From an uncultured Flavobacteriaceae bacterium (GTDB taxonomy: Bacteria > Bacteroidota > Bacteroidia > Flavobacteriales > Flavobacteriaceae): 64,000 nucleotides of DNA. The DNA lies in NCBI GenBank assembly GCA_905182835.1, contig CAJJDI010000002.1, forward strand, positions 1 through 64,000. The letters run 5' to 3'. A program made the position numbers and the translations under genes. Below the pieces are notes generated by a model, which did no database searches, was not told the origin of the DNA, and saw nothing but the letters and a program-made list of their open reading frames with translations. Positions 18,692 to 29,220 of the stretch are shown in pieces; within the stretch, counting starts at the first letter, position 1, and each line of letters opens with the position of its first letter.

Positions 18692-20139
18692 TACTTGTTT
18701 GTTTTTATGGAAATTTTAGAGGTTCTTTTATCAGCACCTGTGCCAACTAAAGATTCTCCAGAATCTCTTAATTTTTTATATTTCTCTCCTGAACTTTTTA
18801 ATATTGTTTTTACTTCAGCCTGGGCAATAACAGGAAAAGTTCTTGCATAAAGTAAAAATAACACAAAGAAAAATCCTATAGTCCCAATGAAAATTCCAAT
18901 CTCAACAAATGTTGGTGAGAACATAGTCCAAGATGAAGGAAGATAATCTCTATGTAAAGAAGTAACAATAATTACAAATCTCTCAAACCACATACCTACG
19001 TTTACAACTATAGAAATAAAGAATGAGAACATTATACTTGTTCTTAGTCTTTTAAACCACATAAATTGTGGTGAAAACACATTACAACTCATCATCATCC
19101 AGTAAGCCCACGCATAAGGACCAGTTGCCCTATTTAAAAACGCATATTGCTCATACTCTACTCCAGAATACCAAGCAATAAATAACTCTGTTATATATGC
19201 AACCCCAACGATTGAACCTGTAATCATGATTACTATATTCATCAGTTCAATGTGTTGAACCGTGATATAATCTTCTAGGTTACATACTTTTCTCATTATA
19301 ATAAGCAATGTATTAACCATTGCGAATCCTGAGAATATTGCCCCAGCTACAAAATATGGTGGAAATATAGTTGTGTGCCATCCAGGAATAACTGAAGTAG
19401 CAAAATCAAAAGATACAATTGTATGTACTGATAATACTAAGGGAGTGGCTAATCCAGCTAAAACAAGAGAAACTTCCTCAAACCTTTGCCAATCTTTAGC
19501 TCTACCTGACCATCCAAAACTTAGTAAACTATAAATTTTCTTTTGAAAAGGTCTCACTGCTCTATCTCTAATCATTGCAAAATCAGGAAGAAGACCTGTC
19601 CACCAAAATACTAAAGAAACTGATAAATAGGTTGATATAGCAAAAACATCCCAAAGCAATGGTGAGTTAAAATTTACCCATAACGATCCAAATTGATTAG
19701 GTATTGGCAATACCCAGTATGCTAGCCAAGGTCTACCCATATGTATTATTGGAAACAACCCTGCTTGTATAACTGAAAATATAGTCATTGCTTCAGCAGA
19801 CCTGTTGATTGCCATTCTCCATTTCTGTCTAAATATCAATAAAACAGCTGAAATTAATGTCCCTGCATGACCTATTCCTACCCACCAAACAAAGTTTGTG
19901 ATATCCCATGCCCATCCAACAGTTTTATTTAATCCCCATACTCCAATACCTGTAGAAATAGTATAAACTATACACCCTATTCCCCATAAAAATGCTAACA
20001 GAGCTAATGAAAATACAATCCACCATTCTTTGTTTGCCTTACCTTCAACAGGTCTAGCAATATCAACAGAAACATCATGATATGATTTTTCTCCTCTTAC
20101 TAATGGTCTTCTAATAGGTGCTTCGTAATGAGACGCCAT
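18691..20139 (-). CDS. actC: Alternative complex III subunit ActC (NrfD-like)
   Basis: 482 residues with about ten membrane helices, related to the NrfD/PsrC quinol-binding membrane proteins. Features include VWWVGIGHAGTLISAVLLIF, which holds a conserved His on an early helix, WVNFNSPLLWDVFAISTYL, and IVSFDFATSVIPGWHTTIFP. ActC is thought to be the main menaquinol-binding subunit, passing electrons to the Fe-S clusters of ActB. It follows actB by 12 bases and is fused by stop/start overlap to actD. Confidence 0.95.
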   Translation of the reverse strand: MASHYEAPIRRPLVRGEKSYHDVSVDIARPVEGKANKEWWIVFSLALLAFLWGIGCIVYTISTGIGVWGLNKTVGWAWDITNFVWWVGIGHAGTLISAVLLIFRQKWRMAINRSAEAMTIFSVIQAGLFPIIHMGRPWLAYWVLPIPNQFGSLWVNFNSPLLWDVFAISTYLSVSLVFWWTGLLPDFAMIRDRAVRPFQKKIYSLLSFGWSGRAKDWQRFEEVSLVLAGLATPLVLSVHTIVSFDFATSVIPGWHTTIFPPYFVAGAIFSGFAMVNTLLIIMRKVCNLEDYITVQHIELMNIVIMITGSIVGVAYITELFIAWYSGVEYEQYAFLNRATGPYAWAYWMMMSCNVFSPQFMWFKRLRTSIMFSFFISIVVNVGMWFERFVIIVTSLHRDYLPSSWTMFSPTFVEIGIFIGTIGFFFVLFLLYARTFPVIAQAEVKTILKSSGEKYKKLRDSGESLVGTGADKRTSKISIKTNK

Positions 20140-20151
20140 AATACTTTATTA

Positions 20152-23100
20152 TTAACTATTTTTATTATTTCTAACCTTAACTTGATACACAACATTTGGC
20201 TTAGTTCCTACTGTATCCAATAGGTGATAAGCTCTATCATCTTCTTTCAATCTATATATTTCACTATCTTTTTCGTTTATATCACCAAATTTCATGGCGC
20301 CTGAGCTACATGCAGCTGCACATGCTACTTTATCATTAAACTCTCCTTCTTTTACTTCTCTACCTTCTAATTTAGCTTTTAGTATAACTGATTGTGTTGC
20401 TTGAATACAGAAAGAACATTTTTCCATTACACCTCTGGACCTTACAGTAACATCAGGGTTCAGGACCATTCTTCCTAAATCGTCATTCATATGGTAATCA
20501 AACTCATCATTTTCATTATACAAGAACCAGTTAAACCTTCTTACTTTATAAGGACAATTATTTGCGCAATATCTAGTACCTACACATCTATTATAAGTCA
20601 TTTGATTCTGTCCTTGTCTACCATGAGTAGTTGCTGCTACTGGACAAACGGTTTCACATGGAGCATGGTTGCAATGTTGACACATTATAGGCTGAAAGGC
20701 AACTTGTGGGTTCTCAGCTGGGTTTTCCATTTCTTTAAATGAAGATAAAGAACTTCCTAAGCCGCTAATATTATCTTTTTTAAGATCATCATTTTCAAAA
20801 GAATCTTCTGATGAATAATATCGATCTATTCTTAGCCAGTGCATATCACGACTTTTTCTTATCTCACCCTTTCCAACAACTGGAACATTGTTTTCTGCAT
20901 GACAAGCGATTACACATGCACCACATCCAGTACAAGCATTAAGGTCAATAGATAGGTTGAAGTGATGTCCAATTGATCTATCAAATTCATCCCATAAATC
21001 GACAGATGGAGATGAAACAGGAGTCTCTTCATGATTCAATGAAACTACCGCAGCTGCATTCCATACATTAGAGCCTTTAGTATTAAAAATTTCAAGATTT
21101 GTTTCTTTTATTACATCACCTCTACCCATTAAGGTATTATGAAGCTGAACACATGCAAATTCATGAATTTCATCAGTTGCGATGATTTTGATTGACTGAA
21201 CAGATTTAAAGTTTTTAAAGAACTTGTATCCGTTAACACCAGTCATCATAACCTCTTTAACTCCTCTATTTCTTCCGTATCCAAGGGAAAGCCCTACTGT
21301 TCCTTGAGCCTGTCCTGGCTGAATCATTACAGGTACTTTTATATCAGTCCCGTCTAAACTTATAATTGCATATTTACCATTTAATCCACCATCTGCACCA
21401 TTTTTACTTTCAGTAAAAAAGGTTGACGCCTCTAAGTAAAGATTAAGTTTTTTAGCATCGGCCTCCGAAACAGTTAAATAATTATCCCAAGTAGCCCTAG
21501 TAATAGGGTCAGGGAATTCTTGCAGCCAAGGGTTATTAGCACATTGGCCATCACCCATGCCCGTTTTAGAGTACAAGTTTAATTCAAACGTGTTCTCTGG
21601 ATTCTTTGTAATTGAGTTCGCTAGAGATGTAATTGAAGCAGAAAAATTATTTTTACTATTTATATAGCTAGCTCTAGATCTAATAGATTTTTTGTTTTCA
21701 AAAACACCATCATGTAAAGCTTGATTCCAAGTTTTATCATTTAAAATATTTTTCTCCCAATTAGACTTCAAGTAATCGTGATATGTGACACTACTGTTAT
21801 TCCACAAAAGCAATAAGTCTTGAAACTGCTTAGTATCAAATATAGGTCTAATTGTTGGTTGTGTAATTGAATATTCTCCTTGAGTCATTTCAACATCTCC
21901 CCAAGATTCTAAGTAGTGCGGAGCTGCAGCAAGGTAATTTACATGTTGAGCTGTTTCATCATTTTTCATTGAAAACAAAACAGATAAGCCTGTGTTCTTT
22001 AACCCTTCAATAAAAGAGTCTGAGTTTGGCAAAGTATAGACTGGATTAACTCCCGACATTATAATAGCTCCAACTTTGCCATTAATCATATCTTTAATTA
22101 AACTCTCTACATCATTATCATTACCCTGTCTTGTTAAAATAATTTTATTTGGCTGAAAAGCTTTAGAGTTTAATTTTTGATTAATCTCTAGAACTAAACT
22201 TTGATATTCAATTTCTTGTATTCCAGAAACAACAACTGGGTTTTTGCTTTCTAGTAGCTCATTAAATAAACTATCAACAACTTTATTAAGCCTATCGCTT
22301 AAATTTAAATCAGAACCTGATTTAAATAATTTGGTGTAAATAGATAGTAGTACAAGTTTTTGATCATTTTGATTTACAGGATATCTATTATCTGCATTAG
22401 CACCAGTTAAAGACATGTTAGCCTCAAAGTGAATATGCCTAGACATTTTACCTTTAGTCGGTATTCTTGATTTGGCATAGTTTGAGTCAAAACCACCACC
22501 TTGCCAATCACCTAAGATGTCAGCACCGATAGACACTATTAAGTCTGATTTCGAGAAATCATAATTAGATAATCCTCTTGTACCATATTTAGCTTCATAC
22601 GCATCTAATGCAGCAGACTCTGAAATAGCATCGTATACAACATGCTTTGCATTAGAGTAATTCTTTTTAAATTCGCTTATAAGCTTGTAAGTAGATGGAC
22701 TAGCAAAAGTTTGAGTTAACAATACAATTGACTTAGAGCTGTTTTTAAGAGAATTTAATTTTTTATTAGTATCATTATCAAACTCAGTCCAAGAACTTTC
22801 CACTTGATTTTTGTAGGGCTTAGCTAATCTAAAACTATCGTATAAATCTAATACAGAAGCTTGAACTCTAGCATTAGCAGACGCAGACAAAGGAGCTAGT
22901 TTGTTTTTTTCAACTTTAATTGGCCTTCCTTCTCTAGTCTTAATCAAAACATTTGCAAAATCATAACCATTACCAATAGTTGTAGCATAATAATTTGCTA
23001 TACCTGGAATTATTTCTTCAGGTTGAACCACATAAGGAATAGATTTAATTACTGGACCCTCACAAGCAGCTAAAGATGCCGCAGCAGTACTAAATCCAAC

Positions 23101-23283
23101 AAATTTCAAGAAATCTCTTCTAGTTGTTGAAGAGTTAGATAAACTCTCTTTATCACCTAAAAATTCATCTACGGGAATTTCTTCAATAAATTCTTTTTGC
23201 TCTAAAGACTCTAAGGCACTGTTGTTAAGCGGATTTAAATCTGCTAAATTTTTCCAATATTTCTTATTCTTATTTGATGACAT
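20152..23283 (-). CDS. actB: Alternative complex III subunit ActB (Tat-exported Fe-S protein)
   Basis: 1043 residues. Near residue 55 there is a Tat-type signal (TTRRDFLKFVGFSTAAASLAAC) whose last Cys may also be lipid-modified. Residues about 80-740 resemble a molybdopterin oxidoreductase domain, which in the ActB family has no molybdenum cofactor. The C-terminal domain carries four Fe-S motifs: CTGCGACVIAC, CQHCNHAPCETVCP, CVGTRYCANNCP, and a split CSFC...CAAACSSG. It conducts electrons from ActC to the haems of ActA. It follows actA by 20 bases in the operon. Confidence 0.95.
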   Translation of the reverse strand: MSSNKNKKYWKNLADLNPLNNSALESLEQKEFIEEIPVDEFLGDKESLSNSSTTRRDFLKFVGFSTAAASLAACEGPVIKSIPYVVQPEEIIPGIANYYATTIGNGYDFANVLIKTREGRPIKVEKNKLAPLSASANARVQASVLDLYDSFRLAKPYKNQVESSWTEFDNDTNKKLNSLKNSSKSIVLLTQTFASPSTYKLISEFKKNYSNAKHVVYDAISESAALDAYEAKYGTRGLSNYDFSKSDLIVSIGADILGDWQGGGFDSNYAKSRIPTKGKMSRHIHFEANMSLTGANADNRYPVNQNDQKLVLLSIYTKLFKSGSDLNLSDRLNKVVDSLFNELLESKNPVVVSGIQEIEYQSLVLEINQKLNSKAFQPNKIILTRQGNDNDVESLIKDMINGKVGAIIMSGVNPVYTLPNSDSFIEGLKNTGLSVLFSMKNDETAQHVNYLAAAPHYLESWGDVEMTQGEYSITQPTIRPIFDTKQFQDLLLLWNNSSVTYHDYLKSNWEKNILNDKTWNQALHDGVFENKKSIRSRASYINSKNNFSASITSLANSITKNPENTFELNLYSKTGMGDGQCANNPWLQEFPDPITRATWDNYLTVSEADAKKLNLYLEASTFFTESKNGADGGLNGKYAIISLDGTDIKVPVMIQPGQAQGTVGLSLGYGRNRGVKEVMMTGVNGYKFFKNFKSVQSIKIIATDEIHEFACVQLHNTLMGRGDVIKETNLEIFNTKGSNVWNAAAVVSLNHEETPVSSPSVDLWDEFDRSIGHHFNLSIDLNACTGCGACVIACHAENNVPVVGKGEIRKSRDMHWLRIDRYYSSEDSFENDDLKKDNISGLGSSLSSFKEMENPAENPQVAFQPIMCQHCNHAPCETVCPVAATTHGRQGQNQMTYNRCVGTRYCANNCPYKVRRFNWFLYNENDEFDYHMNDDLGRMVLNPDVTVRSRGVMEKCSFCIQATQSVILKAKLEGREVKEGEFNDKVACAAACSSGAMKFGDINEKDSEIYRLKEDDRAYHLLDTVGTKPNVVYQVKVRNNKNS

Positions 23284-23303
23284 AAATAATTATATATAAA
23301 ATA

Positions 23304-24638
23304 TTAATAATGACATTTTCCACATTCTAATCCACCCATTTGTGCGGCAGTTAGTTTATCAACTCCATATTTCTGGGACAATTGCTCATGAATCTTTTCA
23401 TAGTATTGATTATCCTTAACTTTCACATTAGTTTCTCTATGACAATTTATACACCAGCCCATTGTTAGAGGAGAATACTGATACATTATTTCCATTTCCT
23501 CAACAGGTCCGTGACAAGTCTGACATTCAATACCAGCTACTGATACATGCTGAGCGTGATTAAAGTATGCGAAATCTGGAAGATTGTGAATCCTAACCCA
23601 CTTTACAGCTTGGGTTTCTCCAGTATACTCTTGCTCTTCATCATCCCATCCAACAGCTTTATATAGCTTTTGAATTTCACCGTCATAAAATTCTTTAGAA
23701 TACTCTTCAGTAGTTTCGCCGTTGTACTCATAAATAGTCTTATGACAATTCATACACACATTTAGAGATGGAATTCCAGAGTGCTTACTAACACGAGCCG
23801 AAGAATGGCAATACTTACAATCAATTTCATTGTCTCCTGCATGAATTTTGTGTGAATAGTGAATAGGCTGAACTGGCTCATAACCTTGGTTAACTCCAAT
23901 TTGCATTAAGAATCCATACACAAAATACGCACTAACAAGTAACATTAAAATAGCACTACACAACATTAAGAATTGATTATCTACAAAGGCCTTCCATAGT
24001 GGCTTTCTAGATGATTTATTTGTTTTTGGCAGTTCTATATTACTTTGTACAGCAAAACTTCTTAGTGTTTTATTTACTAAGAATAGCCCTAAAGCTAAGA
24101 GCAAGAAAACAAAAGCAAACGCGCCTAATATTATTTCATTTGAAATCCCGCTAGAGCTATTTCCGTTTGCTGGTACCGCTTGGACTGTATTTACAACTGG
24201 AATAGCTTTCTCCTGAGCAGTGTAAGCTAAGATGTTATCAATTTCAGAATCAGATAGTTGTGGGAATGCAGTCATTGCAGACCCGTTGTATTCTGCATAA
24301 ATTTTATTAGAGTAATCGTCTCCTGATTTGATTAATGAAGCACTATTTCTAATCCAAGAATACATCCATTCTTTATCAAGACCTTCATCTTTTAACAATC
24401 TATCTTGTACTCCTCTAAGAGCTGGGCCAGTCATTTTTTTATCAAGCTTATGGCAAGCAGCACAATTTGCGTTAAATAATGCTTTTCCTTGAACAAGATC
24501 TAGATCTTGAGCGAAAGAAGATACACTGAATATAAGAGCAAAAGTTAATATTATTTTTCCAACAGTAGTGGTTAAAAAATTTGTTGAATTTTTAATGAAG
24601 TAAGAATTAGGGTTTACTTTTTTATATTTTTTGTTCAT
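23304..24638 (-). CDS. actA: Alternative complex III subunit ActA, hexa-haem cytochrome c
   Basis: 444 residues, first gene of the act-cox operon. A signal peptide (hydrophobic segment at about residues 26-43, ending SSFAQ) is followed by a mono-haem cytochrome c domain with CAACH at residue 59. Two membrane helices come next (about residues 165-190 and 220-245), then a multihaem domain with CKYCH, CMNCH, CQTCH, CINCH and a C-terminal CGKCH. That is six CxxCH motifs in total. ActA is the multihaem subunit that collects electrons from ActB. The extra N-terminal mono-haem domain could act as a tethered carrier to the oxidase. A TATTTTTG promoter element lies upstream. Confidence 0.95.
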   Translation of the reverse strand: MNKKYKKVNPNSYFIKNSTNFLTTTVGKIILTFALIFSVSSFAQDLDLVQGKALFNANCAACHKLDKKMTGPALRGVQDRLLKDEGLDKEWMYSWIRNSASLIKSGDDYSNKIYAEYNGSAMTAFPQLSDSEIDNILAYTAQEKAIPVVNTVQAVPANGNSSSGISNEIILGAFAFVFLLLALGLFLVNKTLRSFAVQSNIELPKTNKSSRKPLWKAFVDNQFLMLCSAILMLLVSAYFVYGFLMQIGVNQGYEPVQPIHYSHKIHAGDNEIDCKYCHSSARVSKHSGIPSLNVCMNCHKTIYEYNGETTEEYSKEFYDGEIQKLYKAVGWDDEEQEYTGETQAVKWVRIHNLPDFAYFNHAQHVSVAGIECQTCHGPVEEMEIMYQYSPLTMGWCINCHRETNVKVKDNQYYEKIHEQLSQKYGVDKLTAAQMGGLECGKCHY

Positions 24639-24672
24639 TCAAAGAGAAAAAATCGTTTATAAAAATCAAGCA

Positions 24673-24680
24673 CAAAAATA
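24673..24680 (-). promoter_or_regulatory. Candidate -7 promoter element for the act-cox operon
   Basis: Minus-strand TATTTTTG (TAnnTTTG) lies 34 bases before the actA ATG. It is the only such match in the divergent gap on this strand. No good -33 element is seen at 19-20 bases. It would drive actA through ctaD, which end at the terminator near 13.3 kb. Confidence 0.5.
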
Positions 24681-24785
24681 AGACTTAAAGTCGATTATTT
24701 AGTGATCAAATATGGTAATTTTTTTTTTAAATTATAATTTATAAACATTCTAAATAATAAATTTAGACCTTATAAAAAATAAGTA

Positions 24786-24793
24786 TACATTTG
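24786..24793 (+). promoter_or_regulatory. Candidate -7 promoter element for the SPOR protein
   Basis: TACATTTG matches TAnnTTTG, 21 bases before the TTG start codon of the downstream gene, predicting a leader of about 15 bases. The -33 region shows only a weak TTTA. Confidence 0.5.
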
Positions 24794-24814
24794 TAGTTCA
24801 AAAATATAAAAAAA

Positions 24815-25213
24815 TTGAATAAAATAACCCTTTGCTTATGTATATTTATTAGTTGTGAAGTTTCATTTTCTCAATCTGATATAATTAAAATAAATAAGGA
24901 CCCTAAGATTGACACATTAATTAGGCTTAAAAAAGAAGTTCAGGGTAGTTTATCCAATTTAAAAATTCAAATATTTAGCGGCAAAAGAGATGAGGCTAAA
25001 GAGTTGATTTTAACACACATAAAAAACAGCTATCCGGGCAATAACATAGAGCTTGTTTATGAAACACCAAATTACAAAGTATGGGTAGGTAATTTTTTTA
25101 CACAACTTCAAGCGGATAAAAAATTACTGTTGATCAAAAAAAAATATCCTGAGGCATTTATTTTTAGACCTAAAGTTAAAAATAATGAAGTTGATTTAAA
25201 TACAATTGATTAA
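24815..25213 (+). CDS. Small secreted SPOR-domain protein
   Basis: 132 residues from a TTG start; no ATG exists near the signal peptide, and the promoter position supports this choice. The N-terminus is a signal peptide ending near residue 19 (EVSFSQ). Residues about 45-120 form a SPOR domain, with an opening LKIQIFSGKRDEAKEL, the middle LVYETPNYKVWVGNF and the final strand EAFIFRPKV. SPOR domains bind glycan strands of peptidoglycan stripped of stem peptides, often at the division septum. The gene stands alone between the divergent act operon and convergent infB. A role in envelope or division is inference. Confidence 0.85.
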   Translation: MNKITLCLCIFISCEVSFSQSDIIKINKDPKIDTLIRLKKEVQGSLSNLKIQIFSGKRDEAKELILTHIKNSYPGNNIELVYETPNYKVWVGNFFTQLQADKKLLLIKKKYPEAFIFRPKVKNNEVDLNTID

Positions 25214-25233
25214 AAAAACTATTTAAGTTTTTT
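25213..25233. terminator. Bidirectional terminator between the SPOR gene and infB
   Basis: A perfect 8-bp inverted repeat (AAAAAACT / AGTTTTTT) around a 5-base loop covers the last codons of infB and the end of the convergent SPOR gene. T runs lie on both sides, so it could end transcription from either direction. The stem is AT-rich and therefore weak. Confidence 0.5.
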
Positions 25234-27957
25234 CTTTATTTCTACTTGCTGGAATCCTTCAATAATATCCCCTTCTTTTAAGTCGTTATAGTTTTTAATT
25301 TGCATTCCACAATCATAACCTTTAGAAACTTCTTTAACATCATCTTTGAATCTTTTTAATGACAATAATTCTCCAGAATAAATTACCACTCCTTCACGGA
25401 TTAGTCTAATTCCACAGCTTCTAAATATCTTACCAGTCGTTATCATACAACCAGCAATTGTTCCAATTTTAGATATTTTAAAAGTTTCTCTAACTTCAGA
25501 AGTACCTGTTATCTCTTCTTTAAAGTCTGGAGACAACATACCTTCCATTGCATCTTTCAACTCATTTATAGCATCATAGATAATAGAATACATTCTAATA
25601 TCAATTTCTTCTTTATCAGCTATTTGTCTGGCATTACCTGTTGGCCTAACGTTAAATCCAATTATAATTGCATCTGAAGCTGACGCTAACAATACATCAC
25701 TTTCAGTTATAGCACCAACACCTTTATGTATAATGTTTACTTGAATCTCTTCTGTTGATAATTTTTGGAAGGAATCTGTTAATGCTTCAACCGAACCATC
25801 TACATCTCCTTTAAGAATAATGTTTAATTCTTTAAATTCACCTAGTGCAATTCTTCTACCTATTTCATCTAAAGTAATATGCCTTTGTGTTCTAACAGAT
25901 TGCTCTCTTTGCAGTTGAGTTCTTTTAACCGCAATTTGTTTAGCTTCTCTCTCGTCTGAGAAAACAATAAATTTGTCACCAGCTTGTGGTGCACCATCTA
26001 AACCTAGAATTGAAATTGGAGATGATGGACCGACGCTTTCAACACTATTTCCTCTTTCGTCATGCATTGCTTTAACTTTACCGCTGTTTTTTCCAGCAAG
26101 AACATAGTCACCAACGTTTAATGTGCCAGTTTGAACAAGAATGGTTGATACATAACCCCTTCCTTTATCCAAAAAGGCTTCCACAACCGTACCTGAAGAA
26201 GATCTGTCAGGGTTAGCCTTAAGCTCTAAAAGCTCAGCTTCTAACAATACTTTTTCTAGTAGATCCTCAACTCCGTCACCTTTTAGTGCTGATATATCAT
26301 GAGACTGTATTTTTCCTCCCCAGTCTTCAACCAGTAAATTCATTTGAGAAAGACCTTCTTTTATTTTATCTGGATTCGCTGTAGGTCTATCAATTTTGTT
26401 AATTGCAAAAACTATAGGTACTCCTGCTGCTTGAGCATGAGAAATGGCTTCTTTTGTTTGCGGCTGAATGGTGTCATCTGCAGCTATAACAATAATTGCT
26501 AAATCGGTTACCTGTGCACCTCTTGCTCTCATTGCTGTAAATGCTTCGTGACCTGGAGTATCTAGAAAAGTGATCTTCTGACCACCAGATAATTCCACAC
26601 TGTAAGCTCCAATATGTTGAGTAATTCCTCCTGATTCTCCAGCAATTACATTCTCTTTTCTGATATAATCTAACAAAGAAGTTTTCCCATGATCAACATG
26701 CCCCATTACTGTAACAATTGGAGCTCTTGGTTTTAAATCTTCCTCACTATCAATAATTTCTTCTATAGCTTCTTCAATATCTGCAGTAACAAACTCTACG
26801 CTATATCCGAACTCTTCTGCAACTATACTAAGTGTTTCAGCATCTAAACGTTGATTCATAGTAACCATCATACCAAGAGTCATACATGCAGAAATAATTT
26901 CTGTCACAGAAATATCCATCATCGTAGCAACTTCACTTGCTGTAACAAATTCTGTTACTTTAAGCAACTTACTATCGGCCTCAACAGTTGCAATATCATC
27001 CTCAGTTTTTTGACGGTGCTGATCTCTTTTATCTTTTCTATATTTAGCAGCTTTACCTTTAGAGCCTTTGCCTTGTAGTTTTTCAAGGGTTTCTCTAACT
27101 TGTTTTTGGACTTCCTCAGCACTAGGCTCTTCTCTTGTTGTTGTGGAAGGCTTCGCTTTAAAGTTAGATTTTTGAGCTGGTTTTTGACCTGGTCTTAACG
27201 CCGGTCTTTGCCCAGGTTTTGCGGTATCATTAGGCTTACTAATTCTCCTTCTTTTTTTCTTAGAATGAATAGAAACTGGAGATTCTTTCTTTTTCTCAGT
27301 TTTAAATTTTGACAAATCAATAGTTTCGCCAGTTGATTTAAGACCTGATAACTTTTTGTATTGAGTGGTAACTTTATCAGAATCAACAGACTTTGTTTCA
27401 TCTTCAACTTTATTTTCGTCTTTAGCAACGACTGGAGTTTCAGCTTTTTGCTCCTCTTTAACAACTATAGGCTTTTCAACTTTCTTCTCTTCTTTAACAA
27501 CCACTTTAGTTTCTACAGGTGGTTCTACAGCTGGTATTTCTGATTTAATTTCAGGTTCAGCTGCTTTTTGATGCTCCATAGGAGTAGGCTTAGATTTTGG
27601 TTTAGATAATTCTAAATCAATTTTCCCTACTTTTTTTATTTCTTTAATTTTAGACGCAGCAATAATTACCTTACTTTCTTCTTCTTTTTTCTTTAACAAC
27701 AATTCAATCTCAGCCTCCCTTTTAACTCTGATAGCCTCTTTTTCTTTCGATTTAGCCTCTCCTAGCTCTTTGGACGCAACCTTTTTATTGGCGTCTGTCT
27801 GAAATTCGTTCGATAATAGATCATAAATCTCTAAAGAAATTTTAGTTGTTGGACGTTTCTCAATTTCAATACTTTTAGATTCAAGAAAATCTATAGCACG
27901 ATCTATTGAAATATTCAACTCTCTAAGTACTTTATTTAATCTAATATTTTCAGCCAT
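25219..27957 (-). CDS. infB: Translation initiation factor IF-2
   Basis: 912 residues. The N-terminal IF2_N domain ([22 protein letters not shown]) is followed by a long charged Lys/Glu/Val-rich linker to about residue 310, where much of the length difference among IF-2 proteins lies. The GTPase domain carries [21 protein letters not shown] and NKID. Barrel domains and the C-terminal initiator-tRNA-binding domain follow. IF-2 places fMet-tRNA on the 30S subunit and promotes subunit joining. It is the third gene of rimP-nusA-infB. Short ORFs over the linker on both strands are compositional shadows. Confidence 0.98.
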   Translation of the reverse strand: MAENIRLNKVLRELNISIDRAIDFLESKSIEIEKRPTTKISLEIYDLLSNEFQTDANKKVASKELGEAKSKEKEAIRVKREAEIELLLKKKEEESKVIIAASKIKEIKKVGKIDLELSKPKSKPTPMEHQKAAEPEIKSEIPAVEPPVETKVVVKEEKKVEKPIVVKEEQKAETPVVAKDENKVEDETKSVDSDKVTTQYKKLSGLKSTGETIDLSKFKTEKKKESPVSIHSKKKRRRISKPNDTAKPGQRPALRPGQKPAQKSNFKAKPSTTTREEPSAEEVQKQVRETLEKLQGKGSKGKAAKYRKDKRDQHRQKTEDDIATVEADSKLLKVTEFVTASEVATMMDISVTEIISACMTLGMMVTMNQRLDAETLSIVAEEFGYSVEFVTADIEEAIEEIIDSEEDLKPRAPIVTVMGHVDHGKTSLLDYIRKENVIAGESGGITQHIGAYSVELSGGQKITFLDTPGHEAFTAMRARGAQVTDLAIIVIAADDTIQPQTKEAISHAQAAGVPIVFAINKIDRPTANPDKIKEGLSQMNLLVEDWGGKIQSHDISALKGDGVEDLLEKVLLEAELLELKANPDRSSSGTVVEAFLDKGRGYVSTILVQTGTLNVGDYVLAGKNSGKVKAMHDERGNSVESVGPSSPISILGLDGAPQAGDKFIVFSDEREAKQIAVKRTQLQREQSVRTQRHITLDEIGRRIALGEFKELNIILKGDVDGSVEALTDSFQKLSTEEIQVNIIHKGVGAITESDVLLASASDAIIIGFNVRPTGNARQIADKEEIDIRMYSIIYDAINELKDAMEGMLSPDFKEEITGTSEVRETFKISKIGTIAGCMITTGKIFRSCGIRLIREGVVIYSGELLSLKRFKDDVKEVSKGYDCGMQIKNYNDLKEGDIIEGFQQVEIKKKLK

Positions 27958-27978
27958 AAATTGGTTTAATTTATATTA

Positions 27979-29211
27979 TCAATCTTCAAATTCTTGTTTA
28001 AGAATTCTAACTACTTCTGCAATAGTTTCTTCTTCTAAATCAGTTCTTTTTACTAAATCAGCAACTTCTTGCTCTAAAACACTTTTCGCAGTATCTAGTC
28101 CAGCTTTAGCAAACTCATCTATCACCCACCCTTCAATCTCGTCACTAAACTCTTTTAATTCCACATCTTCTTCAACACCTTCTCTGAAAACGTCAATCTC
28201 ATAGCCAGTGATTTGACCTGCTAGTCTAATATTATGACCACCACGCCCGATTGCTTTACTAACTTCTTCAGGCTTTAAAATAACCTCAGCTCTTTTATTT
28301 TCTTCATCAATTTTAATTGAAGTAATTCTAGCAGGGCTTAAAGATCGTGTAATAAAAAGTTGGAGGTTATTGGTGTAATTAATAACATCAATGTTTTCAT
28401 TACCAAGCTCTCTAACAATTCCATGAATTCTAGAGCCTTTCATTCCTACACAAGCTCCCACAGGGTCAATTCTATCATCATATGAATCTACAGCCACTTT
28501 CGCTTTCTCTCCAGGAATTCTTACTACTTTTTTAACATTTATAAGGCCATCAAACACTTCCGGGATCTCTTGTTCAAATAATTTTTCTAAAAATGCAGGT
28601 GATGTTCTAGACATGATTATTGAAGGCTTTGATCCTTTTAATTCTACACTTTCTATAACGCCTCTAATATTATCTCCTTTTCTAAAAAAATCAGAAGGAA
28701 TTTGTTTTTCCTTAGGCATGATAATTTCGTTACCATCATCATCTAATAAAATTATTGCTCTATGTTTAATGTGGTGCACTTCAGCAGTGTATATTTCACC
28801 TACTAAATCTTTGAACTGTTTATAGATATTAGTATTATCGTGTTCTTGAATTTTAGCTACTAAATTCTGTCTTAATGCCAAAATAGCTCTTCTTCCAAGG
28901 TCAATAAGTTTAACTTCTTCAGAAACATCTTCTCCAACTTCAAAATCTGGTTCAATTAATCTAGCTTCTGTCAATGATATTTCTCCATTTTCATCTTCAA
29001 TCTCTCCATCAGCAACTACGACTCTATTCCTCCAGATTTCTAAATCCCCTTTATCAGGATTAATTATAATATCAAAATTATCATCATCTCCAAATTTTCT
29101 TTTTAAAGCACTTCTAAAAACCTCTTCTAAGATGGTCATTAAAGTTACTCTATCAATTAATTTATCGTCTTTAAATTCGGAAAAAGACTCTATTAACGCT
29201 ATATTCTCCAT
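27979..29211 (-). CDS. nusA: Transcription termination/antitermination protein NusA
   Basis: 410 residues, the short form without the C-terminal acidic repeats of E. coli NusA. An N-terminal RNA-polymerase-binding domain (about 1-130) is followed by an S1 domain (GEIYTAEVHHIKHRAIILL) and two KH domains (near GACVGMKGSRIHGIVREL and AIGRGGHNIRLAGQITGYEI). It modulates pausing, termination and antitermination. It lies between rimP and infB with small gaps. As a termination factor it is a natural candidate to act on the hairpin in the operon leader. Confidence 0.97.
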   Translation of the reverse strand: MENIALIESFSEFKDDKLIDRVTLMTILEEVFRSALKRKFGDDDNFDIIINPDKGDLEIWRNRVVVADGEIEDENGEISLTEARLIEPDFEVGEDVSEEVKLIDLGRRAILALRQNLVAKIQEHDNTNIYKQFKDLVGEIYTAEVHHIKHRAIILLDDDGNEIIMPKEKQIPSDFFRKGDNIRGVIESVELKGSKPSIIMSRTSPAFLEKLFEQEIPEVFDGLINVKKVVRIPGEKAKVAVDSYDDRIDPVGACVGMKGSRIHGIVRELGNENIDVINYTNNLQLFITRSLSPARITSIKIDEENKRAEVILKPEEVSKAIGRGGHNIRLAGQITGYEIDVFREGVEEDVELKEFSDEIEGWVIDEFAKAGLDTAKSVLEQEVADLVKRTDLEEETIAEVVRILKQEFED

Positions 29212-29220
29212 AATATAATA

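Noticed and set aside
27195-27571. Overlapping ORFs on both strands within infB
   Set aside because: They lie over the low-complexity Lys/Glu/Val linker of IF-2, where all frames stay open by composition.
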